Part shown: positions 35,471-43,630 of the stretch, piece by piece
How the letters are laid out: each line of letters begins with the position of its first letter
Position numbering within the stretch: the stretch's first letter is position 1
NCBI GenBank assembly: GCA_002340355.1
Contig: DDLX01000028.1
Span: forward strand, 124,001-188,000
Length of the DNA: 64,000 bases
DNA from: Cytophagales bacterium UBA2561
Lineage (GTDB): Bacteria; Bacteroidota; Bacteroidia; Cytophagales; Thermoflexibacteraceae
Direction of reading: 5' to 3'
Notes under the pieces: generated by a model
What the model was told of the DNA's origin: nothing
The model's input: only the letters and a program-made list of their open reading frames with translations
Databases searched by the model: none
Translations under genes and position numbers: made by a program

Positions 35471-36334
35471 ATGTTTCAAAAAACACTCTCAATCCTTGGT
35501 GTATTTTTGATAGGCTTAATGTCTGTAAATGCCCAAGTTCAAACGCCTGCTCCTAGTCCACTTTCTACTGTCAGTCAAAAGGTAGGTTTAACTGATTTTT
35601 CAATTACATACTCTCGTCCTTCGATGAAAGGACGGAAAGTTTTTGGCGAATTAGTACCATTTGATAAAATGTGGCGGACGGGTGCCAATGCTTCTACTAA
35701 ATTGAAATTTAATAAGGAAACAACGATTGCAGAAACAAAAATTCCTGCGGGTGAATATGCACTTTATGCTATTCCTGCCAAAGATGAATGGACAATTATT
35801 ATTCACAAGAATACCTCTTATTGGGGAACAGGTGGAGAGAACTACAAAGAAGAAGAAGATGTTGTTCGTTTCAAGGTGAAGCCTGTAGAATTGAACGACA
35901 AAACAGAGACTTTTACCATTGATTTTGAGAACCTTACTCGTACCTCAGCAGATATAACATTACGTTGGGAAAACACAGCTATTCGTTTCAAAGCTGAGAC
36001 GGGAGTAGATGCTGAAATCGAAGCACAAATCGAACAGTTTGACAAAAATCCTGAAGCGAGTTTAACCAATAGCTATTTCCTTGCTGCCTCTTATTATTTA
36101 GAGAAGGGAAAAGAACTGGATAAAGCCTTGAAATGGGCGACAAAAGCAACCGAAATTCGCCCTGATGCTTACTGGATGCTCCGAACAAAAGCCTTGATTC
36201 AAGCAAAACAAAAAGATTATAAAGGAGCTATCGCTACTTTGAAAAAGTCTTCAGAGAAAGCTAAAGAAAGAGGCAATGATGAGTATGTCAATATGAACAA
36301 AAAATCAATTGCAGAGTGGATAAAACTTAAATAG
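35471..36334 (+). CDS. DUF2911 domain protein, exported, with C-terminal TPR-like helices
   Basis: The 287-residue protein has a signal peptide (about residues 1-21, ending VNAQ). The DUF2911 domain follows, typical of Bacteroidota, with SPLSTVSQKVGLTDFSITYS, RPSMKGRKVFGEL, KMWRTGANASTKL and PAGEYALYAIP (about residues 28-100). The C-terminal third (from about 190) is helical with a TPR-like pair, ALKWATKATEIRPDAYWML and AIATLKKSSEKAKERG. No reaction is known for DUF2911; a periplasmic beta-sandwich is inferred. The gene is followed by a good terminator and appears to be transcribed alone. Confidence 0.9.
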   Translation: MFQKTLSILGVFLIGLMSVNAQVQTPAPSPLSTVSQKVGLTDFSITYSRPSMKGRKVFGELVPFDKMWRTGANASTKLKFNKETTIAETKIPAGEYALYAIPAKDEWTIIIHKNTSYWGTGGENYKEEEDVVRFKVKPVELNDKTETFTIDFENLTRTSADITLRWENTAIRFKAETGVDAEIEAQIEQFDKNPEASLTNSYFLAASYYLEKGKELDKALKWATKATEIRPDAYWMLRTKALIQAKQKDYKGAIATLKKSSEKAKERGNDEYVNMNKKSIAEWIKLK

Positions 36335-36408
36335 ATTTCTTTTTTTATTTAAAAATATTACATCCCATATAATCTAACTAATTTAGTTTTCATTTTTAGT
36401 ATAAGTTT

Positions 36409-36450
36409 AGTCATAATATAGCTTTCATGTTATATTATGACTATTTTTTT
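36409..36450 (+). terminator. Terminator after the DUF2911 gene
   Basis: AGTCATAATATA at 36409-36420 pairs perfectly with TATATTATGACT at 36431-36442 and is followed by ATTTTTTTG, the classical rho-independent layout. Confidence 0.8.
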
Positions 36451-36540
36451 GTAGAAATTATGCAAATCTATATACTAAAATTGAGACCGACCAAGTTTTG
36501 CAAATTTAGTAAGCCTATATAAATAGTTGATTCGTTGATC

Positions 36541-37059
36541 TTATGGCTTTACAGGAATTTCTGTGATGACTTGGTTCTGATTTCGGGTATATTTTTCAAG
36601 AAATGTTTCTTGCAAGAGGATGCCACGTTCTTGAGCAAAAGAAAAAAGTTCTTCCTCAACTTGAGTAGCGCTAGGAGCTACTAATGGGTGTGAATTAACG
36701 GTGGCTCTAATAACTTCACGCTTAGGTACTTGTTGTAATTGATACCCTTGAGGAATGTGCGTTTCATCTTCAGCCAGAAAACCACCAAAAACCTTCAACT
36801 CCATCTTAGATTGATTTGGATTTTGGCTGTAAATTAATACAAAATCACCTGCAAATTGCGCTGCATCTTCTTGAAGCTGAGCTTGAAAGGCATCAAACTC
36901 CTGATTTATTTTTCCTTCATATACCTTTCCAACAACAGTATATTTAGGAGCAATTGCTCTAGAAATTAAAGGTTTATTCATACCACCCAATCGGTAAAAT
37001 ATTAGCCCTATTCCAATAACAGAAACAAGCAATCCTGCTATTAATAATCTGATTTTCAT
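36541..37059 (-). CDS. Membrane-anchored GyrI-like domain protein
   Basis: From the ATG at 37059 the protein has 172 residues. It starts MKIRLLIAGLLVSVIGIGLIF, a single membrane anchor or signal. The remainder has the pattern of GyrI-like/effector-binding domains: YTVVGKVYEGKINQEFDAFQ, then a YSQNPNQSKMELKVFGGFL strand and a PQGYQLQQVPKREVIRATV strand. Such domains bind small hydrophobic ligands. A longer reading from 37131 would add 24 residues without family support, so the ATG giving the signal segment is preferred. Its role is unknown. It is transcribed in the same direction as the trmH gene upstream, with about 140 bases between. Confidence 0.65.
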   Translation of the reverse strand: MKIRLLIAGLLVSVIGIGLIFYRLGGMNKPLISRAIAPKYTVVGKVYEGKINQEFDAFQAQLQEDAAQFAGDFVLIYSQNPNQSKMELKVFGGFLAEDETHIPQGYQLQQVPKREVIRATVNSHPLVAPSATQVEEELFSFAQERGILLQETFLEKYTRNQNQVITEIPVKP

Positions 37060-37200
37060 ATGATTACAAAAGTGTTTAGATAATCCAAAAAGTAACCTAT
37101 TTTTCTCTAAAAAAAGAACTCTCACATCCAAAAAGTTCGTTTTCCAGTTAGATTAACACTTCTTTTGAGAAGTAAATTCCATGAAAATTCAGTTCTTTTT

Positions 37201-38001
37201 CTAAGATATCTGTTGCTCAAGTTCTTGGATAAATTTCAGAGCTAATTTATCTCCTCTAGGAATAGTTTGGCTTGCCCAGTGGATACGAAGTTGTCGTTGT
37301 TCAGTTTCAGAAAGTTGCCATTTTATGGATGATTTTCGAAGCCGTTCCGTAAGGTCATAGAGGATAATGGCAGCAGATACCGAAATATTAAAACTTTCCG
37401 TAAATCCAACCATCGGGATCCGAATGAAAGCATCGGCTTGTTTCAGGATAGTTTCAGAGAGTCCTTCGCCTTCTGTCCCAAAAAATAAGGCAGATTTTTG
37501 TGATATATCATAGCTAGAAGGAGGACAATCATTTTGGTGAGGTGTAGTAGCTACAATCTGATAACCTTTTGAACGTAAGTCATCTAGACAAGCTTGTGAA
37601 TTATTGGCTGTATTTCGATAAGCAGTTATATCCACCCATTTTTGCGCTCCTTTAGAAATACTTTTTGCCATCCGATAATTATTCTCATTTTCGATAACAC
37701 ATAGATTCTGAATACCAAAACAATCACACGTTCGCATAACCGCTCCTGCATTATGTTCCTGAAATACATCTTCTACTGCAACGACAAAATGTCGTGTTCT
37801 TGAAGAAATCACCTCCTCAAAACGGGCTTTACGAGAAGCAGTTAAAAAATCTAATAAATGGGTTTCTAAGGCAAGTTGAAGATTAGGATTTTCAGGAATT
37901 TCGAGCATATTTTTGATACTTAAAAAATGATTTTCAATAGACATTATCACGTTCTCTAATTTGGGTCTTTTTGTCGGCTCTTTTTGTCGGCTGTGAGACA
38001 C
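37201..38001 (-). CDS. trmH: tRNA/rRNA 2'-O-ribose methyltransferase, SpoU/TrmH type
   Basis: The 266-residue protein is a SPOUT enzyme that methylates the 2'-OH of RNA; by its full-length layout it is most like TrmH, which modifies G18 of tRNA. The three SpoU motifs are visible: HNAGAVMRTCDCFG (motif 1), ALFFGTEGEGLSE (motif 2) and ESFNISVSAAIILYDL (motif 3), which form the SAM-binding knot. The C-terminal helical SpoU_C tail (WASQTIPRGDKLALKFIQ) supports TrmH over shorter relatives. An internal ATG at codon 20 (37944) gives MSIENHFLSIK and may be the true start; the upstream one is kept as the longest reading. A TrmL or TrmJ role is less likely. Confidence 0.85.
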   Translation of the reverse strand: MSHSRQKEPTKRPKLENVIMSIENHFLSIKNMLEIPENPNLQLALETHLLDFLTASRKARFEEVISSRTRHFVVAVEDVFQEHNAGAVMRTCDCFGIQNLCVIENENNYRMAKSISKGAQKWVDITAYRNTANNSQACLDDLRSKGYQIVATTPHQNDCPPSSYDISQKSALFFGTEGEGLSETILKQADAFIRIPMVGFTESFNISVSAAIILYDLTERLRKSSIKWQLSETEQRQLRIHWASQTIPRGDKLALKFIQELEQQIS

Positions 38002-38267
38002 ATGAAGTACTAAAAATAAATCGTGATAAAGTCTAATATATGGTAAAAATAGTTTTTACTGGTGTTTGAATCCGCTCCAAAGCGAAAGTAATATCACCAC
38101 AACCTCTAAGATGATTGGTGAAATAAGAAAAAACCTTTTACAAACAACTATATTATTCACGTTTTTTAACAGTTATTTCCTTCAGTTCATGAAACTTATT
38201 GTCACTAATAAATACTTTATTTAAAATTTAAACTACTTCTAAAGCTGAGCAATTTGATTTATTTTAC

Positions 38268-38275
38268 TAACTTTG
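38268..38275 (+). promoter_or_regulatory. Probable -7 promoter element of the type IIG gene
   Basis: TAACTTTG matches TAnnTTTG and lies 42 bases before the ATG at 38318. Its overlap with the earlier in-frame TTG (38273) argues that translation begins at 38318. No convincing -33 element is seen. The rest of the gap 38002-38317 shows nothing else. Confidence 0.45.
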
Positions 38276-38317
38276 AAGCATCATTTTTTTACTTCACAAA
38301 CGAATTCAAGACTCGAA

Positions 38318-41300
38318 ATGCTTCAAATTCAGGTTCAAACTCCCAAAGAAGTCCTCAATCCTGCTCTCCGAAAACAAAAACTGGCAAGGGCGAAAATGAC
38401 TACTTTCAAAGAAAATTTAACCCTTTTGCTCCAAAAAAATCAAAACCCCGAATCCGAAGAACACCGCAAAATTATTCTGATTGATTTTCTCAAAAAAGTC
38501 TATTACGATAAACGAAATGAAGTTAATACTAAAGCTCAGGTAGATTTGGTGGTTTATGAGGGAAAAACCTCTAAATCAAATGTTTCGGTCTTGATAGAAA
38601 CCAAAAAGCCTTCCAATAAATCCGAAATGTTTCATCCTAAAAATCCTAATGTCAAGGCATTTCAGCAGTTGGTTTTGTACTTTTTACGGGAGTATGTCGA
38701 TGAAAATAATTTAGGACTTAAACATCTAATTATTACCGACTTTGAAAAGTGGTATATTTTTGATGCTCAAGATTTTAAATCTATTTTTGGCGATAAAAAA
38801 TTACTCAAAAAATACCAGTCGGCAAACTTCAAAACCAATGAATTCTATCAAAAAATAGCCCAACCCTTTATTCAAGAAAGTAAAGCCGAGTTACCTTGTG
38901 TTGCCTTTGATTTTCAGAATTATGCCCATCTTTTGGAACAAACAGATGATGAACAAGATAAAAAGCTGATTTCTTTGTACAAATTCTTGTCGCCAGACCA
39001 TTTGCTCAAGGAATTTAAGTTTGATAACAATCAACTCAATCGGGGATTTTATAATGAATTATTACACCTGATGGGGCTGGAAGAAGTCAAGAAACAAGGC
39101 AAAAAAATCATTCAACGCAAAACCAAAAATCGACATAAAGGGTCGCTGTTGGAAAATGCCATTCACGCCATTCAGAATAGTGGGCGGGCTTTGGGCTATG
39201 TCGAAAGTAAACTTTTTGAGATGGGTTTGGAGCTTTGTATTACTTGGGTCAATCGGGTTTTATTCCTGAAATTACTTGAATCTCAATTGGTTCAGTTTCA
39301 CAAAGGGAATCAGGACTATGAGTTTTTGAATCAAAAAACAATTCCAAATTTTGATGAATTACACGTTTTATTTTTTGATGTTTTGGCAAAAATGTCTCAC
39401 GAACGAACCCCCGAAGTCACTGAAAAATACCACCGTGTGCCGTATTTGAATTCCTCATTATTTGACCAAAGTCGTTTGGAACGGGATTACATCAACATTC
39501 GAGAACTGGACGACAATCACGATATTTCTTATTTTTCACAAACTGAACTGCGGAACGAAAAAGGCAAAAAACGAAGCGGAAAGACCAAACCTCTGACCTA
39601 TCTTTTTGATTTTCTGAGTGCTTACGATTTTTCGGCAGAAGGCACGGAAGAAATCCAAGAACAAGATAAACAGTTAATTAGTGCTTCGGTTTTGGGCTTG
39701 ATTTTCGAGAAAATTAATGGCTACAAAGACGGTTCATTTTTTACGCCCAGTTTCATTACCATGTACATGAGTCGGGAAACTTTGCGGAAAGCAGTTCTCC
39801 AAAAATTCAATGAAAAATACGCTTGGAATGCTGAAAATTTAGAGGAACTTGAAGATGAACTTTCGAATAAAAAACGAGGTGAATACAATCAATTAATCAA
39901 TTCAATTAAGATTTGTGATCCCGCCGTTGGTTCAGGACATTTTTTAGTTTCTTGTCTGAATGAACTCATTGCGATTAAGTCCGAATTAGGAATTTTGGAA
40001 GATAAAAAGGGACGAAAAATCAAGGATTATATCGTACAGGTCAAAAATGATGAACTCCAGATTTTGGACGAGGAAGAAAAAATTCCCTTCGAATATACGG
40101 TCGGGACAAAAGGCATTCGGAAGGAAAAACAACGCCTTCAAGAAACCCTCTTTCAAGAAAAAAGAACCTTAATCGAAAATTGTCTTTTTGGGGTCGATAT
40201 CAACCCGAATTCCGTGAAAATCTGTCGGTTACGCCTTTGGATTGAGTTACTGAAAAATGCGTATTACACCGAAGAGTCTGCCTATCAAAATCTGGAAACT
40301 TTGCCCAATATTGACATCAATATCAAGCAAGGAAATTCCTTGATTAGTCGGTTTTCTTTGGATGAATCCGCTCCGATGACCACACGAGAAAAACGGAATC
40401 TGAAAAAATACAAGGATGCCGTCATTACCTACAAACGAGAAACTTCCAAACGGCAAAAAGTGGCGTTGCTCCAGACCATTGAAGAGGTCAAAAATTCGAT
40501 GAGCGAAAAACTCAAGGAAGAATCCGAGATTGAGAAAAAGATAAATCAGACCAAAGGCGAAATTTGGGCTTTGAAAAATCAGGCGGATATGTTTGGTGGA
40601 AATCAGGAGGAAAAAGCCATCAAAATTGACTTATTGGAACGAAAACTTGACAATTTATTAGACGAAAAAGAGAAACTGGAAAAAAGTGAATTCTTCAAAA
40701 ATGCCTTTGAGTGGCGGTTTGAGTTTCCTGAAGTTCTCAACAAAGACGGGCAATTTGTTGGTTTTGATGTGGTTATCGGGAATCCGCCTTATATTCGGCA
40801 AGAAGAAATTAAGGAAATAAAGCCTTATCTCAAGGAAAATTACAAAGTCTTTGCTGGGACGGGTGATATTTTGATTTATTTTATCGAAAAAGCGACAAAT
40901 CTATCTAAATCAGATGGTTATATAAGTTTTATTATAGCCAATAAATTTATGCGAGCTGGTTTTGGTAAAAAGTTAAGACATTGGTTAAAAACTTATCAAC
41001 TCCAAGAGATTATTGATTTTGGAGACTTACGAGTTTTTGAAGAAGCCACAACTTATCCACTTATTTTAGCCTTAAAAAACAATAAAAAACCTCAAGTTTT
41101 TGAGGCTCTGAATGTTGAAACTTTGGATAAATCTCAAGATATCTTTGCCAAAAATCGCTTTGAAATGTTACCAGAACATTTATTTGATGAAGGATGGAAT
41201 TTAGAACCTATTAAAGTACATAACCTATTAAATGAACTTAAAAATCAAGGTGTTACACTTGAAAAATATGTAAATGGTAAAGTGTATTATGGAATAAAAA

Positions 41301-42040
41301 CAGGCTTAAACCAAGCTTTTGTTATCAACAAAGCGACCAAAAATAAACTAATATCAAAAAATCCAGAAAATGAACAGTTTATTAGAGCTTTTACAGCAGG
41401 AAAAGATATTAAATATTATGCTCCAACATTAAATGGACGTTATGTTATTTTAATTCCTAAAGGCTGGACAAAGCAAAATTTTGGGGTAAAAACAGAGGGT
41501 GAAGCATGGAAGGCATTAAAAACTAAGTATCCCGCAATTGCTAAACATTTGAAACCATATCAACAAAATGCCAAAAAACGGTATGACCAAGGAGATTTTT
41601 GGTGGGAACTAAGGGCTTGTGATTATTATGAAGCCTTTGAACAGCCTAAAATCATGTATCAAAGTTTTCAGGTAACTCCAGCATTTACTTTTGACAGTGA
41701 TAAAGTGTTAACAAATAATTCTGTATGGATTATTCCCAAAAATGATAAATATTTATTGGCTGTTCTTAATTCCAAATTAGGATGGTTTTTAATCTCAAAA
41801 TATTGCACTCAAATTAGAAACGGATATCAGCTTATTTTTCAATACTTTGGACAAATTCCAATTTTAGAAGCCTCTGAAAATCAACAAGAACCTATCATTG
41901 AAAAAGTAGAAAAAATCTTAGATTTAAAAAAGAAAAATTCGGGGGTGGATACGTCTGTTTTAGAGTCGGAAATAGACGCATTGGTCTATAAATTGTATGG
42001 CTTGACGGCGGAAGAAATTGCAATTATCGAAGGAAAATAA
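38318..42040 (+). CDS. Type IIG restriction-modification enzyme (nuclease, methyltransferase and specificity in one chain)
   Basis: The 1,240-residue protein (from the ATG at 38318) combines three parts. An N-terminal PD-(D/E)XK nuclease is suggested by AQVDLVVYEG and SVLIETKK (about residues 66-91). The gamma-class N6-adenine methyltransferase has SAM motif I DPAVGSGHF (about 534-542) and the catalytic GNPPYIRQ (about 821-828). The C-terminal target-recognition part includes YYGIKTGLNQAFVI and later QNGYQLIFQYFGQIPI-like segments, as in Eco57I/TaqI-C enzymes. Such enzymes methylate one adenine in a short asymmetric site and cut at a distance. The recognition site cannot be read from the sequence. 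A Rpn-like gene follows 24 bases downstream, probably in the same transcript. Confidence 0.93.
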   Translation: MLQIQVQTPKEVLNPALRKQKLARAKMTTFKENLTLLLQKNQNPESEEHRKIILIDFLKKVYYDKRNEVNTKAQVDLVVYEGKTSKSNVSVLIETKKPSNKSEMFHPKNPNVKAFQQLVLYFLREYVDENNLGLKHLIITDFEKWYIFDAQDFKSIFGDKKLLKKYQSANFKTNEFYQKIAQPFIQESKAELPCVAFDFQNYAHLLEQTDDEQDKKLISLYKFLSPDHLLKEFKFDNNQLNRGFYNELLHLMGLEEVKKQGKKIIQRKTKNRHKGSLLENAIHAIQNSGRALGYVESKLFEMGLELCITWVNRVLFLKLLESQLVQFHKGNQDYEFLNQKTIPNFDELHVLFFDVLAKMSHERTPEVTEKYHRVPYLNSSLFDQSRLERDYINIRELDDNHDISYFSQTELRNEKGKKRSGKTKPLTYLFDFLSAYDFSAEGTEEIQEQDKQLISASVLGLIFEKINGYKDGSFFTPSFITMYMSRETLRKAVLQKFNEKYAWNAENLEELEDELSNKKRGEYNQLINSIKICDPAVGSGHFLVSCLNELIAIKSELGILEDKKGRKIKDYIVQVKNDELQILDEEEKIPFEYTVGTKGIRKEKQRLQETLFQEKRTLIENCLFGVDINPNSVKICRLRLWIELLKNAYYTEESAYQNLETLPNIDINIKQGNSLISRFSLDESAPMTTREKRNLKKYKDAVITYKRETSKRQKVALLQTIEEVKNSMSEKLKEESEIEKKINQTKGEIWALKNQADMFGGNQEEKAIKIDLLERKLDNLLDEKEKLEKSEFFKNAFEWRFEFPEVLNKDGQFVGFDVVIGNPPYIRQEEIKEIKPYLKENYKVFAGTGDILIYFIEKATNLSKSDGYISFIIANKFMRAGFGKKLRHWLKTYQLQEIIDFGDLRVFEEATTYPLILALKNNKKPQVFEALNVETLDKSQDIFAKNRFEMLPEHLFDEGWNLEPIKVHNLLNELKNQGVTLEKYVNGKVYYGIKTGLNQAFVINKATKNKLISKNPENEQFIRAFTAGKDIKYYAPTLNGRYVILIPKGWTKQNFGVKTEGEAWKALKTKYPAIAKHLKPYQQNAKKRYDQGDFWWELRACDYYEAFEQPKIMYQSFQVTPAFTFDSDKVLTNNSVWIIPKNDKYLLAVLNSKLGWFLISKYCTQIRNGYQLIFQYFGQIPILEASENQQEPIIEKVEKILDLKKKNSGVDTSVLESEIDALVYKLYGLTAEEIAIIEGK

Positions 42041-42064
42041 ATCAAATAACAAAAACCCAAGTCG

Positions 42065-43156
42065 ATGTTACAACCTGAAATTCCTCGTGATAAAATCTGG
42101 AAAGCGACTATCGAAGATTTAGCCTACGACTTTTTACGTTATTTTTATCCCGATTGGACGGAAAATGAAGTTGATACGAAGCGTCCTTTTGAGTTTTTGG
42201 ATAATGAATTGGACAAAATTTATCCGACTCCGAAGGGACACAATCGCCGTGCAGATAAATTAATCAAAGTCTTTTTGAAGTCGGGAGCTGAAAAATGGGT
42301 TTTGGTGCATATCGAAATTCAAGGTTATCCCGATGCCGATTTTGCCGAACGGATGTTTACGTATTTTTATCGTTTGCGGGATAAATTTGCAATGGATATT
42401 TCGGCTTTGGTGGTCTATACGGACTCCAATTTGAAATTTCATCCTCAAAAATATGAATATCATTATCTGAAAACTAAATTAGTGTATGAGTTTGATAGTT
42501 TTGAGGTAGCGACCAAAACCGAAAAGGAATTAGACTTAGCTGATAATCCTTTTAGTGTATTGATGCTTTGGGTAAAAGCAAGTCTCTCTCGTCCAAAATT
42601 AACTCAAAATCAACAGTTTGCCAGAGCAGTAGATTTGGTTCGGCGATTGGAACATGAAAATCCAACTAACTCAAAAAAGCTCCAAACGTTATTGAATTTT
42701 TTGCGTTATTATCTTAAATTTGGGAAAACGGAAACCGAAAAACTGAATTACGAAATTATTTACACCTTTAAAGAACGCCAACCTATGGGAATGCAAGAAC
42801 TCATCGAAACAGAGTATAAAAAGTTCTATCGAGCCGAAGGGCTGAAAGAAGGCAGACAAGAAGGACTGAAAGAGGGGCTGAAAGAGGGGCTGAAAGAGGG
42901 GCTGAAAGAGGGGCTGAAAGAGGGCAAACAAGCTGAACGCCTTCGCCTGACTATTCGGAATATCCAGAAGTTTTTGGATAATCAACTGCTGGATGTAGTA
43001 CAAATTGCAGATTTTCTGGAAGTTAAGACTGAATTGGTAGAAGCGGTACAAGCTCGAAAAATTTATATCCACCTAGAAACAAAAGAAATTGTACTTCCTG
43101 AAGGGACAACTTTGGAACAGGTTTATACCTCCTTTTTTAAGAAAATGGAACTTTGA
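42065..43156 (+). CDS. Rpn-like PD-(D/E)XK nuclease-type protein with GLKE repeats
   Basis: The 363-residue protein has a PD-(D/E)XK core: FEFLDNELDKIYP, the aspartate in RRADKLIKVFL, then EKWVLVHIEIQGYPD, where E-x-Q takes the place of E-x-K, and ERMFTYFYRLRDKF. It is related in fold to the gene at 3966-4811 but belongs to the longer 'transposase/Rpn' subgroup. Near residue 265 it carries GLKE repeats: five 12-bp units (42863-42922) after an initial GLKEGRQE. Such GLKEG tails are common in this family and likely form a helical, length-variable linker. Its position directly after a type IIG enzyme hints at a role in DNA defence or in moving the locus. A hairpin terminator follows. Confidence 0.8.
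   Translation: MLQPEIPRDKIWKATIEDLAYDFLRYFYPDWTENEVDTKRPFEFLDNELDKIYPTPKGHNRRADKLIKVFLKSGAEKWVLVHIEIQGYPDADFAERMFTYFYRLRDKFAMDISALVVYTDSNLKFHPQKYEYHYLKTKLVYEFDSFEVATKTEKELDLADNPFSVLMLWVKASLSRPKLTQNQQFARAVDLVRRLEHENPTNSKKLQTLLNFLRYYLKFGKTETEKLNYEIIYTFKERQPMGMQELIETEYKKFYRAEGLKEGRQEGLKEGLKEGLKEGLKEGLKEGKQAERLRLTIRNIQKFLDNQLLDVVQIADFLEVKTELVEAVQARKIYIHLETKEIVLPEGTTLEQVYTSFFKKMEL
42863..42922 (+). repeat. 12-bp in-frame tandem repeat (five units, GLKE)
   Basis: Five copies of GGGCTGAAAGAG (the first starts GGA) follow each other without gaps inside the Rpn-like gene. Each unit encodes GLKE. Such near-perfect units are prone to slippage, and length changes keep the frame. Confidence 0.95.
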
Positions 43157-43191
43157 TAAAAAAGCACATTACCCAAGGTGTGCTTTTTTAT
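43156..43191. terminator. Bidirectional terminator after the Rpn-like gene
   Basis: ATAAAAAAGCACA at 43156-43168 pairs perfectly with TGTGCTTTTTTAT at 43179-43191, giving A- and T-runs on both sides of a GCACA stem. It overlaps the last base of the stop codon. Confidence 0.85.
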
Positions 43192-43343
43192 GATGTTATT
43201 TTTTAAGTAGCACATAGTATCAGATAGTGAGTATTAAAATAATGTAATTATCTGAAAATCAATATTTTATATCAAAATCAATTACCTAATTACTTTTTGT
43301 AAGGTACTTAAAATCAATCCGTATGGCTTGATTAAGCGCACCT

Positions 43344-43532
43344 ATGGCAAATTTTTTTAGTTCATCCACAGACTTTTTATTTAGTCGAAAAACTAAAAAT
43401 CAAGATGTTCCACTTCGAGAATATGTAAATAATAAAATTTTCTATGGTATTAAAACAGGATTCAATGAAACCTTTGTGATTGATGAAAAAACGAAGCTTC
43501 GAAGAATTGATGGGTTTGGCATAATAATATAA
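43344..43532 (+). pseudogene. Fragment of a type IIG specificity region
   Basis: The 62-codon frame contains VPLREYVNNKIFYGIKTGFN followed by ETFVIDEKTKLRRI. This matches the start of the target-recognition region of the intact type IIG enzyme upstream (LEKYVNGKVYYGIKTGLN, then QAFVINKATKNKLI, at about 41266-41350). The residues before (MANFFSSSTDFLFSRKTKN) do not fit the enzyme, and the frame stops soon after, so this is a detached piece of a second restriction enzyme rather than a gene. The gap 43192-43630 otherwise holds nothing I can name. Confidence 0.7.
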
Positions 43533-43630
43533 ATTCGCTGATATTATACAGAAATGAATGAGTCAATAAATTATATTAATAAAAAACTTACGAACTATTG
43601 AATGAGTAAGACTACATCCAAAAGAATTAT

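Noticed and set aside
38254..38484. Overlapping 76-codon frame at the start of the type IIG gene
   Set aside because: It overlaps the nuclease domain in another frame and has low-complexity, basic composition without family resemblance.
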